Below, piece by piece: positions 52,630 through 64,000 of a stretch of 64,000 bases of DNA (position 1 is its first letter; each line of letters begins with the position of its first letter). The position numbers and the translations under genes are program-made. The notes beneath the pieces are model-generated. The model saw nothing but the letters and a program-made list of their open reading frames with translations. It made no database searches and was not told the DNA's origin. Location: the NCBI GenBank assembly GCA_024235635.1, contig JACKMA010000002.1:558001-622000 (forward strand). Direction: 5' to 3'. Source of the stretch: Zoogloeaceae bacterium (GTDB lineage Bacteria; Pseudomonadota; Gammaproteobacteria; Burkholderiales; Rhodocyclaceae).

Positions 52630-54729
52630 TCAGCCGGCGTTCTCGGACAGCAACGCCTTCATCGACAGCTTGATCCGTCCGCGCTCGTCGGTCTCGAGTA
52701 CCTTGACCCTGACCACCTGCCCTTCCTTCAGGTAGTCGGAAACCTGATTGACGCGCTCGTTGGCGATCTGCGAGACGTGGAGCAGGCCGTCACGTCCCGG
52801 AAGCACGCTGACGATCGCCCCGAAATCGAGGATGCGCAGCACCGTGCCCTCGTAGACCTTGCCGACCTCGACATCGGCGGTGATCTCCTCGATACGCGCC
52901 TTGGCGGCCTGGGCGCCGTCGGAACTGACCGAAGAGATCGTGATCGATCCGTCGTCCTCGATCTCGATCACCGTACCGGTTTCTTCCTGCAGACCGCGGA
53001 TCACCGCACCACCCTTGCCGATGACGTCGCGGATCTTGTCGGAATTGATCTTCATGGTGATCATCCGCGGCGCATAGGCGGACACCTCGGTACGGGCTCC
53101 TCCGAGGGCTTCGTTCATCAGCCCCAGGATGTGCATGCGGCCTTCCTTGGCCTGCTCGAGGGCGATCTTCATGACGCTCGGGCTGATGCTGTCGATCTTC
53201 AGGTCCATCTGCAGCGCGGTGACACCGTTCTCGGTGCCGGCGACCTTGAAGTCCATGTCGCCGAGGTGATCCTCGTCACCGAGAATGTCGGTCAGCACGG
53301 CAAAGCGATTGCCTTCCTTGATCAATCCCATCGCGATGCCGGCGACCGGAGACTTCAGCGGAACACCGGCGTCCATCATCGCCAGCGAGCCGCCGCAGAC
53401 CGAGGCCATCGAACTCGAACCGTTCGACTCGGTGATCTCGGAAACCACGCGCACCGTGTAGGAGAACTCTTCCGCGCTCGGCAGAACCCCGGCGAGCGCT
53501 CGCTTGGCGAGCCGCCCGTGGCCGATCTCGCGACGCTTCGGCGATCCGAAGCGACCGGTCTCCCCGGTCGAGAAAGGCGGAAAGTTGTAGTGCAGCAGGA
53601 AGCGCTCGCGATACTCGCCCGCGAGCGCATCGATGATCTGCTCGTCGCGGCCGGTGCCCAGCGTCGACACCACGATCGCCTGGGTTTCCCCACGCGTGAA
53701 CAGGGCCGAGCCGTGGGTGCGCGGCAGCACGCCGACGCGGATGTCGATCGGACGCACGGTGCGGGTATCGCGACCGTCGATACGCGGCTCGCCGTTGAGG
53801 ATGCGCGAACGGACCACTTCGGCCTCGATCTCGTGCAGGATGTCCTTCAGCGTGTTGTCCGCGGGCGCCTCGTCCACACCTTCGCAGACGGCCTCACGCA
53901 CCGATTTGCGGATTTCCGACAGGCGGGCGCTGCGCGCCTGCTTGCTGGTGATGTCGAAGGCTTCCGCGATCGGCGTCGCGGCCAGTTCGCGAATGCGCCC
54001 GATCAGGGCGTCATCGACGGGCGGCGGCGTCCAATCCCACTCGGGTTTGCCGGCTTCCTCGACCAGTTCGTTGATCGCCTTGATCGCCGCCTGCATCTGC
54101 TCGTGGCCGAAGACCACACCGCCGAGCATCACGTCCTCCGGCAACTGCAGGGCCTCGGACTCGACCATCAGCACACCGGCCTCGGTGCCTGCGACGACCA
54201 GATTCAACTGACTGGTCTGCAGTTCGGTCGCCGTCGGATTGAGCAGATAGCGGCCATCCGCATAGCCGACGCGGCAGGCGGCGATCGGGCCATTGAAGGG
54301 CACACCGGACATCGCCAGGGCTGCCGACGCACCGATCATCGCCGGGATGTCGGAATCCACTTCCGGATTCAGCGACAGCACCTGCACGATCACCTGGACT
54401 TCGTTGTAGAAGCCATCGGGAAACAATGGTCGGATCGGCCGATCGATCAGGCGCGAGGTCAGGATCTCCTTCTCCGAAGGCCGGCCTTCGCGCTTGAAAA
54501 AGCCACCGGGGATACGGCCGGCGGCGTAGAACTTCTCGACGTAATCGACGGTGAGCGGGAAGAAATCCTGTCCCGCACGGGCCTCCTTGGCGGCGACGAC
54601 GGTCGCGAGCACCACGGTCTCGTCGATGCTGACGACGACTGCACCGTGTGCCTGCCGGGCGATCTCGCCGGTCTCCATGGTGACGGTCTGCTCGCCGTAC
54701 GTGAATGTCTTCTTGATTGCGGTAGGCAA
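52630..54729 (-). CDS. pnp: Polynucleotide phosphorylase
   Basis: This 699-residue 3'-5' phosphorolytic exoribonuclease of the degradosome has two RNase PH domains (FFPLTVDYVEKFYAAGRIPGGF, and the second from about residue 310 with RGETQAIVVSTLG). A KH domain (RDVIGKGGAVIRGLQEETG) and a C-terminal S1 domain follow. It also adds heteropolymeric tails. It lies downstream of rpsO, last in the nusA-infB-pnp series, and ends at the shared terminator. Confidence 0.97.
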   Translation of the reverse strand: MPTAIKKTFTYGEQTVTMETGEIARQAHGAVVVSIDETVVLATVVAAKEARAGQDFFPLTVDYVEKFYAAGRIPGGFFKREGRPSEKEILTSRLIDRPIRPLFPDGFYNEVQVIVQVLSLNPEVDSDIPAMIGASAALAMSGVPFNGPIAACRVGYADGRYLLNPTATELQTSQLNLVVAGTEAGVLMVESEALQLPEDVMLGGVVFGHEQMQAAIKAINELVEEAGKPEWDWTPPPVDDALIGRIRELAATPIAEAFDITSKQARSARLSEIRKSVREAVCEGVDEAPADNTLKDILHEIEAEVVRSRILNGEPRIDGRDTRTVRPIDIRVGVLPRTHGSALFTRGETQAIVVSTLGTGRDEQIIDALAGEYRERFLLHYNFPPFSTGETGRFGSPKRREIGHGRLAKRALAGVLPSAEEFSYTVRVVSEITESNGSSSMASVCGGSLAMMDAGVPLKSPVAGIAMGLIKEGNRFAVLTDILGDEDHLGDMDFKVAGTENGVTALQMDLKIDSISPSVMKIALEQAKEGRMHILGLMNEALGGARTEVSAYAPRMITMKINSDKIRDVIGKGGAVIRGLQEETGTVIEIEDDGSITISSVSSDGAQAAKARIEEITADVEVGKVYEGTVLRILDFGAIVSVLPGRDGLLHVSQIANERVNQVSDYLKEGQVVRVKVLETDERGRIKLSMKALLSENAG

Positions 54730-54805
54730 GGGATATCCTTTTCGTTACTGGTCGGTGGCGCGACGGCCGGTACCGACCGCGAGGTGGCGCATCTTTGGAC
54801 GCCAC

Positions 54806-54847
54806 CAAAAAAGCAAACCGGCGGGAGCCGTTCCAGGCTCACGCCGG
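54806..54847 (-). terminator. Terminator between rpsO and pnp
   Basis: A 12-base-pair-range stem (CCGGCGTGAGCC paired with GGCTCCCGCCGG) is followed on the minus strand by TTTGCTTTTTT. It resembles an intrinsic terminator after rpsO, with partial read-through into pnp expected, as in E. coli. Confidence 0.82.
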
Positions 54848-54904
54848 CTGCACTAGGCCCAGCAGCAAGATTGTCGTGATCTGCAGCGCCGGGCAGGCAT
54901 CGCT

Positions 54905-55174
54905 TTACTTGCGAAGACCGAGCCGCTCGATCAGGCCGCGATAGCTGTCGGCGTTGGTGCGCTTGAGGTAGTCGAGCAGCTTGCGCCGCTGGCTGACCAT
55001 CTTGAGCAGGCCGCGGCGGGAGTGGTGATCCTTTGCGTGTGTCTTGAAATGGCCGGTCAGGCCATTGATGCGCGCGGTGAGAAGGGCCACCTGGACTTCA
55101 GGCGAGCCGGTGTCGCCCTGCGCGCGCTGGTAGTCCGAAACGATCTGCGCTTTCTGTGCGGTTTCGAGAGCCAT
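54905..55174 (-). CDS. rpsO: Ribosomal protein S15
   Basis: This 89-residue primary rRNA-binding protein of the small subunit has GDTGSPEVQVALLTARINGLTGHF and the HSRRGLLKMVSQRRKLLDYL region binding 16S rRNA. In E. coli S15 represses its own translation through a pseudoknot at the start; no comparable structure was tested here. It follows truB and precedes pnp. Confidence 0.98.
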   Translation of the reverse strand: MALETAQKAQIVSDYQRAQGDTGSPEVQVALLTARINGLTGHFKTHAKDHHSRRGLLKMVSQRRKLLDYLKRTNADSYRGLIERLGLRK

Positions 55175-55245
55175 TGCTTTGTTTACTCGTTCGTGATTTC
55201 AACCAATCTGAAGCCGGCGATTATACCCATGCCGAGGGAAATTTC

Positions 55246-56172
55246 TCAATCTTTGAGCCCAGATGCCTGTTCTACGTGCCTCGTCACAAGCCGTTTCGGC
55301 CACAGCCGTCCGGCGTCGTCGGAGCGGCCGAGGCCAATGAAGCCGTCCGGCGCTGTCAGCCGGAACAGCCCGCCCGGCGGAAGATCACGTGCGAGCGAGC
55401 CGCCGTGGCAAACCGCAGCGGCCTCGACGAAGTCGAGCCTGATCTCCGGCAATGTCCCGACCAGGCTGTCCATGCCGGCGAGCAGGGCGTCACGCTGTGC
55501 GACATCGGCCGATTCCAGTCGTGCCAGCGAGACCGCCCGATCGACCGTCAGTGGCCCGATCGCGGTACGTCGCAGTGCGGCCAGGTGGGCGCCGCAGCCC
55601 AGCAGCTCGCCAATATCCTCGGCCAGCGTGCGGATGTAGGTACCCTTGCTGCAGGTGACGTCCAGATCGAGGTACGGCAGATCGAACGATGCCAGCACCA
55701 ATTGGTGGATCGTCACCCGCCGTGGCGGACGTTCTACCTGCACACCTTCTCGGGCGAGGGCGTAGAGCGGTCGTCCCTGGTGCTTGAGCGCCGAATACAT
55801 CGGCGGTATCTGTTCGATGTCGCCGCAAAATCGCGACAGCGCCGATTCGATCGCCGCCCGGTCGACGACCACCGGGCGTCTCTGCAGCATCTCACCTTCG
55901 CTGTCTCCGGTGTCCGTGGTGATGCCGAGCTGCACACGCGCAAGGTAGCGCTTGTCGGCATCGAGCAATTGCTGGGAAAACTTGGTGGCCTCGCCGAAGG
56001 TCAGCGGCAGCAGGCCGCTGGCCAGCGGATCGAGGGTGCCGGTGTGACCGGCCTTGGCGGCGTCGTAGAGTCGGCGCGCCTGCTGGAGGGCCTGGTTCGA
56101 ACTCAGCCCCGAAGGTTTGTCGAGCAGCAGCACGCCATCGACTGCGCGCCGCGTCCTGCGCCGTTGCGACAC
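55246..56172 (-). CDS. truB: tRNA pseudouridine-55 synthase
   Basis: This 308-residue enzyme makes pseudouridine at position 55 of tRNA. The catalytic Asp lies in AGHTGTLDPLASGLLPL (residue ~43), with DKPSGLSSNQALQ at the start. The C-terminal PUA-like region reads GLGRSDDAGRLWPKRLV. Start GTG was chosen, 4 bp after rbfA. Confidence 0.95.
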   Translation of the reverse strand: MSQRRRTRRAVDGVLLLDKPSGLSSNQALQQARRLYDAAKAGHTGTLDPLASGLLPLTFGEATKFSQQLLDADKRYLARVQLGITTDTGDSEGEMLQRRPVVVDRAAIESALSRFCGDIEQIPPMYSALKHQGRPLYALAREGVQVERPPRRVTIHQLVLASFDLPYLDLDVTCSKGTYIRTLAEDIGELLGCGAHLAALRRTAIGPLTVDRAVSLARLESADVAQRDALLAGMDSLVGTLPEIRLDFVEAAAVCHGGSLARDLPPGGLFRLTAPDGFIGLGRSDDAGRLWPKRLVTRHVEQASGLKD

Positions 56173-56176
56173 CGCT

Positions 56177-56557
56177 TCAGTCTTCCGAATCCCGGGCGTG
56201 ACGGCGGTCGGCCGCCACGGTGTCGTCGATCAGCTTGGACAGGCGCGCGCCCTCCTCGACCGACTGGTCATAGACGAAGTGCAGCTGCGGCGTGGTGTGG
56301 ATTCGCACGCGCCGGCCGAGCTCACGACGAAGAAAGCCACTGGCGCGCCTGAGCCCGACCATGATCTCTTCGAGGTCGTCGCGGCCGGTCATCGACGTGA
56401 AGAACACCTTCGCGTGCGCGTAGTCGGCGCTCAACTCGACGTCGGTGAGCGTGATGAAACCGACCCGAGGATCCTTCACCTCGAGCCGGATCAGATCGGC
56501 CAGTTCGCGGCGGATCTGCTCCGAGATCCGCTGCCCCCGGGAAAACTCCTTCGGCAT
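56177..56557 (-). CDS. rbfA: Ribosome-binding factor A
   Basis: This 126-residue KH-fold protein assists 16S rRNA 5' maturation and cold adaptation. Motifs are FSRGQRISEQIRRELADLI at the start and GFLRRELGRRVRIHTTPQLHF. The ATG follows the infB stop directly (TAGATG). The C-terminus is typical. Confidence 0.96.
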   Translation of the reverse strand: MPKEFSRGQRISEQIRRELADLIRLEVKDPRVGFITLTDVELSADYAHAKVFFTSMTGRDDLEEIMVGLRRASGFLRRELGRRVRIHTTPQLHFVYDQSVEEGARLSKLIDDTVAADRRHARDSED

Positions 56558-59308
<2,751 letters not shown>

Positions 59309-59321
59309 TCACTTTCCTCCG

Positions 59322-60797
59322 TCATTGCTCGAACCAGTGCGCCCGCGCAACCGTGATCAGTGCGCGCGCCCGGTCTTCGTCAATTCCCGCGATCTCGACG
59401 AGTTCGTCGACGGCCAGATCGGCCAGATCATCCCGGGTACGGATTTGCTGTTGTGCCAGACTGGCTGCCAGCGGCTTGTCCATGCCCTCGAGCGAAAGCA
59501 TGTCTTCGGATACGTTCTCCAACTGCTCTTCTGTGACGATCGCTTCGGTCAGCAGCACGTTGCGGGCGCGGTTGCGCAATTCGTCAACCGTCGCTTCATC
59601 GAAGGCTTCGATCTCGAGCATCTCCGCCAGCGGCACATAGGCGACCTCCTCGATCGACGAAAAACCCTCGTCGATCAGGATGTCGGCGACCTCGTCGTCG
59701 ACGTCGAGACGCTCCATGAACAGGCCGCGGATCTGGCCGCGCTCCTCCTCCAGCTTCTGCGCCGACTCTTCCTCGGTCATCAGGTTGATCTGCCAGCCGG
59801 TCAACTCGGAGGCCAGCTTGACGTTCTGGCCATTGCGGCCGATCGCGATCGCCAGGTTGTTCTCGTCGACCACGACGTCCATCGCGTGAGGTTCCTCATC
59901 GACGACGATCGACGAAACCTCGGCAGGCTGCAGAGCGGCAATGACGAACTGGGCCGCATCCGGCGCCCACAGCACGATGTCGATGTTCTCGCCGCCGATC
60001 TCGTTGCGCACCGCGGTGACACGGGATCCGCGCAGGCCGACACAGGTGCCGATCGGATCGACGCGGGGATCGTTCGATTTCACGGCGATCTTCGCCCGCA
60101 GACCGGGGTCGCGCGCACAGCCCTTGATCTCGAGCAGGCCATCCTCGATTTCCGGCACCTCGAGCTCGAACAGCTTGACCAGAAACTCCGGCGCGGTCCG
60201 CGAAAGGATCAGCTGGGGCCCGCGGGCGCCACGATCGATGCGCAGCAGGAAGGCCTTGACCCGGTCGCCGACGCGAAGGTTCTCGCGCGGGATCATCTGG
60301 TCGCGCGGGATCACGGCCTCCAGCCGACCGACCTCGATGATCGCGTTGCCGCGCTCCATGCGCTTGATGCTGCCGGAGACCAGATGCTCCTTGCGCTCGA
60401 GGAAGTCGTTCAGCACCTGTTCGCGCTCGGCGTCACGGATGCGCTGCAGGATCACCTGCTTGGCGGCCTGGGCGCCGATGCGGCCGAAATCGATCGGCTC
60501 GAGCGGCTCTTCGACGAACTCGCCGACATCGATGTCGCCGACCTCTTCACGCGCATCGATCAGGCCGATCTCGGCCTCGTCGTTGGTGACCTCCTCGTCC
60601 GGCAGGACTTTCCACCGGCGGAAGGATTCGTAGTCGCCGGTTTCCCGATCGATCGACACGCGCACGTCGGCGTCATCGTGGATGCGCTTCTTGGTCGCGG
60701 ATGCGAGTGCCGATTCGAGCGACGCAAACACGATGTCCTTGGCAACGTTCTTCTCCCGCGCCAAAGCATCCACAAGCAGCAAGATCTCGCGGCTCAT
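59322..60797 (-). CDS. nusA: Transcription termination/antitermination factor NusA
   Basis: This 491-residue factor binds RNA polymerase and RNA. It has an N-terminal domain, an S1 domain (near residue 135-200), two KH domains (NDPRVDPIGTCVGLRGSRV and IAIGRNGQNVKLASELTGW), and two C-terminal acidic repeats (ENVSEDMLSLEGMDKPLAASL and DLAVDELVEIAGIDEDRA), the longer gamma/beta-type architecture. It lies 26 bp after rimP. Confidence 0.97.
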   Translation of the reverse strand: MSREILLLVDALAREKNVAKDIVFASLESALASATKKRIHDDADVRVSIDRETGDYESFRRWKVLPDEEVTNDEAEIGLIDAREEVGDIDVGEFVEEPLEPIDFGRIGAQAAKQVILQRIRDAEREQVLNDFLERKEHLVSGSIKRMERGNAIIEVGRLEAVIPRDQMIPRENLRVGDRVKAFLLRIDRGARGPQLILSRTAPEFLVKLFELEVPEIEDGLLEIKGCARDPGLRAKIAVKSNDPRVDPIGTCVGLRGSRVTAVRNEIGGENIDIVLWAPDAAQFVIAALQPAEVSSIVVDEEPHAMDVVVDENNLAIAIGRNGQNVKLASELTGWQINLMTEEESAQKLEEERGQIRGLFMERLDVDDEVADILIDEGFSSIEEVAYVPLAEMLEIEAFDEATVDELRNRARNVLLTEAIVTEEQLENVSEDMLSLEGMDKPLAASLAQQQIRTRDDLADLAVDELVEIAGIDEDRARALITVARAHWFEQ

Positions 60798-60822
60798 CGT
60801 TCAGTTCTCCACATCCGTACTC

Positions 60823-61251
60823 TCAAAACTGGGGGACCAGCCGCGCCTTCTCGACCTCGTCGAAGTCGAATGCAAGTTCGCCTCCTTCGGTTTCGAGACG
60901 CACCGTTCCGTCTGCCAGACCAATCAGCACACCCTTGAAATTTCGTTGATTTCCGATCGGCATGCGGGTCCGAAGCTGGATCGGGTGGCCGGCGAACCGC
61001 TCGAAGTCCGCTGCCTTCTTGAGCGGCCGATCGAGTCCCGGCGACGACACCTCGAGGCGGTCGTAATCGACGTTTTCGACCTCGAACACACGCGTCAGCT
61101 GATTGCTCACGGTGGCGCAGTCGTCAACGGTGATGCCGCGTTCCTGGTCGATGAACACACGCAGCAGTCGCGATTTCGGCGAGGTTTCGAACTCGACCAG
61201 CTCAAAGCCCATTCCGCTCACCACCTGCTCGACGATTGCGGCCACGTCCAT
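60823..61251 (-). CDS. rimP: Ribosome maturation factor RimP
   Basis: This 142-residue protein aids 30S subunit maturation. Landmarks are MGFELVEFETSPKSRLLRVFIDQERG and EVSSPGLDRPLKKAADFERFAG. ATG at 61251 is preferred over a GTG 12 bases upstream. It starts the large translation operon and follows a leader with a terminator-like hairpin. Confidence 0.95.
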   Translation of the reverse strand: MDVAAIVEQVVSGMGFELVEFETSPKSRLLRVFIDQERGITVDDCATVSNQLTRVFEVENVDYDRLEVSSPGLDRPLKKAADFERFAGHPIQLRTRMPIGNQRNFKGVLIGLADGTVRLETEGGELAFDFDEVEKARLVPQF

Positions 61252-61263
61252 TTGCGAACCCAC

Positions 61264-61344
61264 AAATAAAAAATGGGCTTAACGCCCATTCCTGTTGTTT
61301 TCAACCGGAAAAACGTGCTTGGCGAAAAAGTCGTTCGCCAAAGC
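61264..61344 (-). ncRNA. Probable rimP leader with attenuator hairpin
   Basis: From the predicted start near 61344, the RNA can form a hairpin with an 8-bp stem (TTGGCGAA/TTCGCCAA, 61319-61341). A second hairpin (AATGGGC/GCCCATT, 61272-61290) follows, with TTTTTTATTTG immediately after it. That is a complete intrinsic terminator only about 15 bp before rimP. Promoter-distal placement argues for premature termination control as in described rimP leaders; it may also end rluB transcription. Confidence 0.6.
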
Positions 61345-61350
61345 CCGCGG

Positions 61351-61379
61351 AGTATATCAGTGCCCCTATGCCCGCGCAA
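61351..61379 (-). promoter_or_regulatory. Extended -10 sigma-70 promoter of rimP operon
   Basis: On the minus strand TTGCGC and TGATATACT are present: -10 TATACT with TGn extension, 17 bp from the -35. The predicted start precedes the attenuator hairpin. Confidence 0.65.
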
Positions 61380-61429
61380 ATGCCAATTGGTCTTTCGCGG
61401 CCTGCGGAAGCGCCCGTGGAAACGGTCTG

Positions 61430-62332
61430 TCAGGCGCGATTTCTTGCACTTTTCCGACGGCCTCTGACGGCGTCCTGCGGCACCGGCATGCCGGCCAGGC
61501 GGCAGACTTCGGCGACTTCCATTTCTTCCCAGTAGCCGCGTCTGAGCCGGGGCGACATCGTCACCGGACCATAGCGGACGCGCATCAGCCGGCTGACGGT
61601 CAGGCCGAGCGCCTCGAACATCCGCCGCACCTCGCGGTTGCGACCTTCGGAAATGGTCACCCGGTACCAGTGATTGACGCCTTCGCCGCCGCCGTCGTCG
61701 ATGCTGTTGAAACGCGCCGGCCCGTCCTCGAGCTGGATCCCCTGCTTGAGCGACTCGATCTGTTCGTCGTCCAGCCGCCCGAGCAGCCGCGCTGCATATT
61801 CGCGCTCGATCTGATAGCGCGGATGCATCAGCCGGTTGGCCAGCGTACCGTCGTTGGTGAACAACAACAGGCCGGAGGTATTGATATCGAGGCGCCCGAC
61901 CGCGATCCAGCGGCCGCGCCTGAGCTTGGGCAAGCGGTCGAACACGCAGGCCCGCCCGTCCGGATCGTCGCGCGACACGATCTCGCCCTCGGGCTTGTGG
62001 TAGATCAGGACCCGCGGCACGCGAATGCTGAACTGAAGGTTGACGAGCTTGCCATTGACGCGGACCTTGTCGGTCGGGCCGACCTTCTGGCCGATGCCGG
62101 CCGGCATGCCATTGACCGAGATGCGGCCGGCGACGATCATCTCCTCGACCTCGCGGCGAGAGGCGATGCCGGTCTGCGCCAGTATCTTGTGCAGGCGCTC
62201 GGACTCGGCAAACTCGGCAGGCAGCTTGCGGCCACCGCGGGCGCGGCGGCCGGCGCCGACAGTCGGGCCGTCAGTCCTGGTCGACGTTTTCTGCGGACCT
62301 TTCGGTCGGCGGGGTGTGCGGGAGGTCGACAA
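61430..62332 (-). CDS. rluB: 23S rRNA pseudouridine-2605 synthase RluB
   Basis: This protein of about 300 residues begins with a basic tail, then an S4 RNA-binding domain (LHKILAQTGIASRREVEEMI, ~47-105) and the catalytic RsuA-type domain. The active-site Asp lies in VGRLDINTSGLLLFTNDG, and GRNREVRRMFEALGL marks the C-terminal region. The start appears to be TTG at 62332, overlapping scpB by 62 bp; no ATG is available before the S4 domain. A C-terminal basic tail extends beyond the catalytic core. Confidence 0.88.
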   Translation of the reverse strand: MSTSRTPRRPKGPQKTSTRTDGPTVGAGRRARGGRKLPAEFAESERLHKILAQTGIASRREVEEMIVAGRISVNGMPAGIGQKVGPTDKVRVNGKLVNLQFSIRVPRVLIYHKPEGEIVSRDDPDGRACVFDRLPKLRRGRWIAVGRLDINTSGLLLFTNDGTLANRLMHPRYQIEREYAARLLGRLDDEQIESLKQGIQLEDGPARFNSIDDGGGEGVNHWYRVTISEGRNREVRRMFEALGLTVSRLMRVRYGPVTMSPRLRRGYWEEMEVAEVCRLAGMPVPQDAVRGRRKSARNRA

Positions 62333-62867
62333 GGTCCATGATCCTTTCGATTTCGGTCAATGGCGGCAACTCGGTCAGCGAGCGCAGCCCCATTTCATCC
62401 AGAAAGCGACGCGTGGTCGCAAACAAGGCCGGGCGCCCCGGCACGTCGCGGTGGCCGACCACGTCGATCCAGCCGCGCGACTCCAGCGTCCGGATCACGC
62501 CCTGGGATACCGACACACCACGGATCTCCTCGATATCGCCGCGGGTGACCGGCTGGCGATAGGCAACGATGGCCAGTGTCTCCAGTACCGCACGCGAATA
62601 CTTCGGCGCCCGTTCCTGTTTCAAACGATCGAGATAGATCTGGTACTCGGGCCGCGTCCGGAAGCGCCAGCCACCGGCGACCTGCAGCAGTTCGACGCCA
62701 CGATCTTCCCAGTCGACGCGCAGCTCGTCGAGTAGCCGACGCACCGTCTCGGGTCCGGGGTCCTGGTCGAACAGCAGGCGCAGCGTGCTGACCGGCAGCG
62801 CAGCCTGTGCACCCAGCAATGCCGTTTCCAGCACCCGCTTCCAATCGTCAGGGCTCGTCGGCTGCAT
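62271..62867 (-). CDS. scpB: Segregation and condensation protein B
   Basis: This 198-residue protein consists of winged-helix domains (LLDELRVDWEDRGVELLQVAGGWRF and ETLAIVAYRQPVTRGDIEEIRGV). ScpB partners ScpA and SMC in chromosome segregation. It starts within the last 20 bases of scpA and overlaps rluB. Length is family-typical. Confidence 0.95.
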   Translation of the reverse strand: MQPTSPDDWKRVLETALLGAQAALPVSTLRLLFDQDPGPETVRRLLDELRVDWEDRGVELLQVAGGWRFRTRPEYQIYLDRLKQERAPKYSRAVLETLAIVAYRQPVTRGDIEEIRGVSVSQGVIRTLESRGWIDVVGHRDVPGRPALFATTRRFLDEMGLRSLTELPPLTEIERIMDLVDLPHTPPTERSAENVDQD

Positions 62868-63681
62868 GACCGCTGAGCCTCAGGTAGATCGGCGCAAAGG
62901 CGGCGCTCTGGGTCACGTCCACCAGTCGCTCCTTGACCAGCTCGAGAATCGCAAGAAAGCTGACGACGAGGCCGGGCGCGCCCAGCGAGCGGTCGAACAG
63001 CGCATCGAAGACGACGAATCCGCCGCCGCCGAGGCGGCGCAGGATGCCGGTCATGTGCTCACGCACCGAAAGCTCCTCCCGCTGCACGGTATGATGACGA
63101 TTCAGTCGCGCATTGCGCACGATCTTCAACCACGCCAGCTGCAGGTCGTGCAGGCTCACCTCGGGCAGCCGTTCGACCACCTTCTCGGCCACCAGCACGC
63201 CGATCCACTCGAAGTCGCGCCCCTCGCGCGGCTGGGCGTCGATCTTGGCGGCGGCAAGCTTCATCTGCTCGTATTCAAGCAGGCGCCGCACCAGTTCCGC
63301 CCGCGGGTCGGCGTCCTCGTCCTCGACCGCCCGCGGCGGTCGCGGCAACAGCATGCGGGACTTGATCTCGAGCAGCATCGCGGCCATCAACAGGTATTCG
63401 GCTGCCAGCTCGAGATTGCTCGCCCGCATCGCCTCGACGTATTCGAGATACTGCGCGGTCAACGGCGCCATCGGAATGTCCAGGATGTCGATGTTGGCCT
63501 TGCGGATCAGATACAGCAACAGGTCGAGCGGCCCTTCGAAGGCGTCGAGGATGATTTCCAGCGCATCCGGGGGAATGTAGAGATCCAGCGGCAACGAGAG
63601 CAACGGCTCGCCGTACAGGCGAGCCACCGCAGCCGCCTGTTCCGGCGTCTCGGACGGCGGCAGGTCGAGCGGCAGGTTCAC
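62848..63681 (-). CDS. scpA: Segregation and condensation protein A
   Basis: This 277-residue kleisin includes ILDAFEGPLDLLLYLIRKANIDILDIPM and AAEYLLMAAMLLEIKSRMLLP, the N-terminal ScpA core that bridges SMC heads. The C-terminal helix region (RERL-type LELVKERLVDVTQ) binds SMC. GTG at 63681 overlaps the trpS stop as GTGA; longer frames overlap trpS. Confidence 0.93.
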   Translation of the reverse strand: MNLPLDLPPSETPEQAAAVARLYGEPLLSLPLDLYIPPDALEIILDAFEGPLDLLLYLIRKANIDILDIPMAPLTAQYLEYVEAMRASNLELAAEYLLMAAMLLEIKSRMLLPRPPRAVEDEDADPRAELVRRLLEYEQMKLAAAKIDAQPREGRDFEWIGVLVAEKVVERLPEVSLHDLQLAWLKIVRNARLNRHHTVQREELSVREHMTGILRRLGGGGFVVFDALFDRSLGAPGLVVSFLAILELVKERLVDVTQSAAFAPIYLRLSGHAADEP

Positions 63682-64000
63682 CCGTAGTTGAGTCCCATCG
63701 CTTCGCGCACGTCCCGCATGGTGTCCTGGGCGAGCTTGCGCGCGCGCTCGCAGCCGTCCGCGATGATGTTGCGCAGCAAGCCGGGGTCCTCGACGTAAGG
63801 CTGGGCGCGCTCGCGCATCTGCTCCTGCTCGGCCACCACCGCATCGATCACCGGCTGCTTGCATTCGACGCAGCCGATGCCGGCGCTGCGACAACCTTCC
63901 TGCACCCACTCGCGGACCGAATCGTCCGAATAGATGCGATGGAACTGCCATACCGGGCATTTTTCGGGCTCGCCCGGGTCGGTGCGGCGCACGCGAGCCG
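63678..64000 (-). CDS. trpS: Tryptophanyl-tRNA synthetase, C-terminal part (partial, right edge)
   Basis: Only the C-terminal part of just over 100 residues is inside the window. It reads GEPEKCPVWQFHRIYSD, then GCRSAGIGCVECKQPVIDAV, and ends RDVREAMGLNYG, as in the longer TrpS form common in beta- and some gammaproteobacteria. The enzyme charges tRNA-Trp; its catalytic domain is off-window. It overlaps scpA by four bases, so scpA, scpB and rluB are probably one unit with it. Confidence 0.93.
   Translation of the reverse strand, partial: ARVRRTDPGEPEKCPVWQFHRIYSDDSVREWVQEGCRSAGIGCVECKQPVIDAVVAEQEQMRERAQPYVEDPGLLRNIIADGCERARKLAQDTMRDVREAMGLNYG

Overview
This window is a nitrogen-fixation (nif) region from a high-GC proteobacterium, joined on its right side to ordinary housekeeping genes. 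The nifL-nifA pair, the rnf operon next to it, nifO/nifQ/fdxB/fdxN-type accessory genes, RdgC, DksA and the rimP-nusA-infB-rbfA-truB-rpsO-pnp order all point to a beta- or gammaproteobacterial diazotroph, with Rhodocyclales/Azoarcus-like organisms the closest fit by gene content. The genus cannot be fixed from the sequence alone. All nitrogenase genes are of the molybdenum type. No transposase, integrase or CRISPR array was seen.

Left part (1-20 kb): the first bases hold the start of an IscA-like gene with its own sigma-54 promoter. Next come the leftward operon nifE-nifN-nifX-rseC-like-DUF269-DUF683-fdxB-unknown, a small membrane ORF, an OsmC protein, and the molybdate transporter modABC. 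An odd pair of TIR/deoxyribosyltransferase-like reading frames follows. Then come serC-serA, an ALDH7-type dehydrogenase coupled to a TPP enzyme, and a small secreted DUF4124 protein.

Centre (18.5-46.3 kb): the leftward operon nifH-nifD-nifK-nifT-fdx-nifY-DUF6129-like-unknown is followed by a seven-PAS diguanylate cyclase and a bacteriohemerythrin. A second leftward operon runs nifB-fdxN-nifO-flavodiiron protein-two [2Fe-2S] ferredoxins-nifQ-GNAT. A PepSY/cytochrome b module precedes nifL-nifA, and the divergent rnfABCDGEH operon completes the region. Together these supply nitrogenase, FeMo-cofactor synthesis, molybdate import, low-potential electrons (Rnf plus five ferredoxins) and oxygen handling (flavodiiron protein, hemerythrin).

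Six GG-N10-GC (-24/-12) promoters, each with a TGT-N10-ACA NifA-type upstream activator site 70-135 bp away, precede the left-edge gene, nifE, modA, nifH, nifB and rnfA. The sequence therefore draws one NifA/sigma-54 regulon that includes molybdate uptake and Rnf. NifA lacks the cysteine motif of oxygen-sensitive NifA proteins, which fits control by NifL.

Right part (46.3-64 kb): a TPR-like protein, a TetR regulator, HU, RdgC and a FapA/DUF342 protein come first. A tRNA cluster (Pro-Arg-His in transcription order) and dksA follow. The pnp-rpsO-truB-rbfA-infB-nusA-rimP operon comes next, with a probable attenuator leader. The window ends with rluB-scpB-scpA and the 3' end of trpS.
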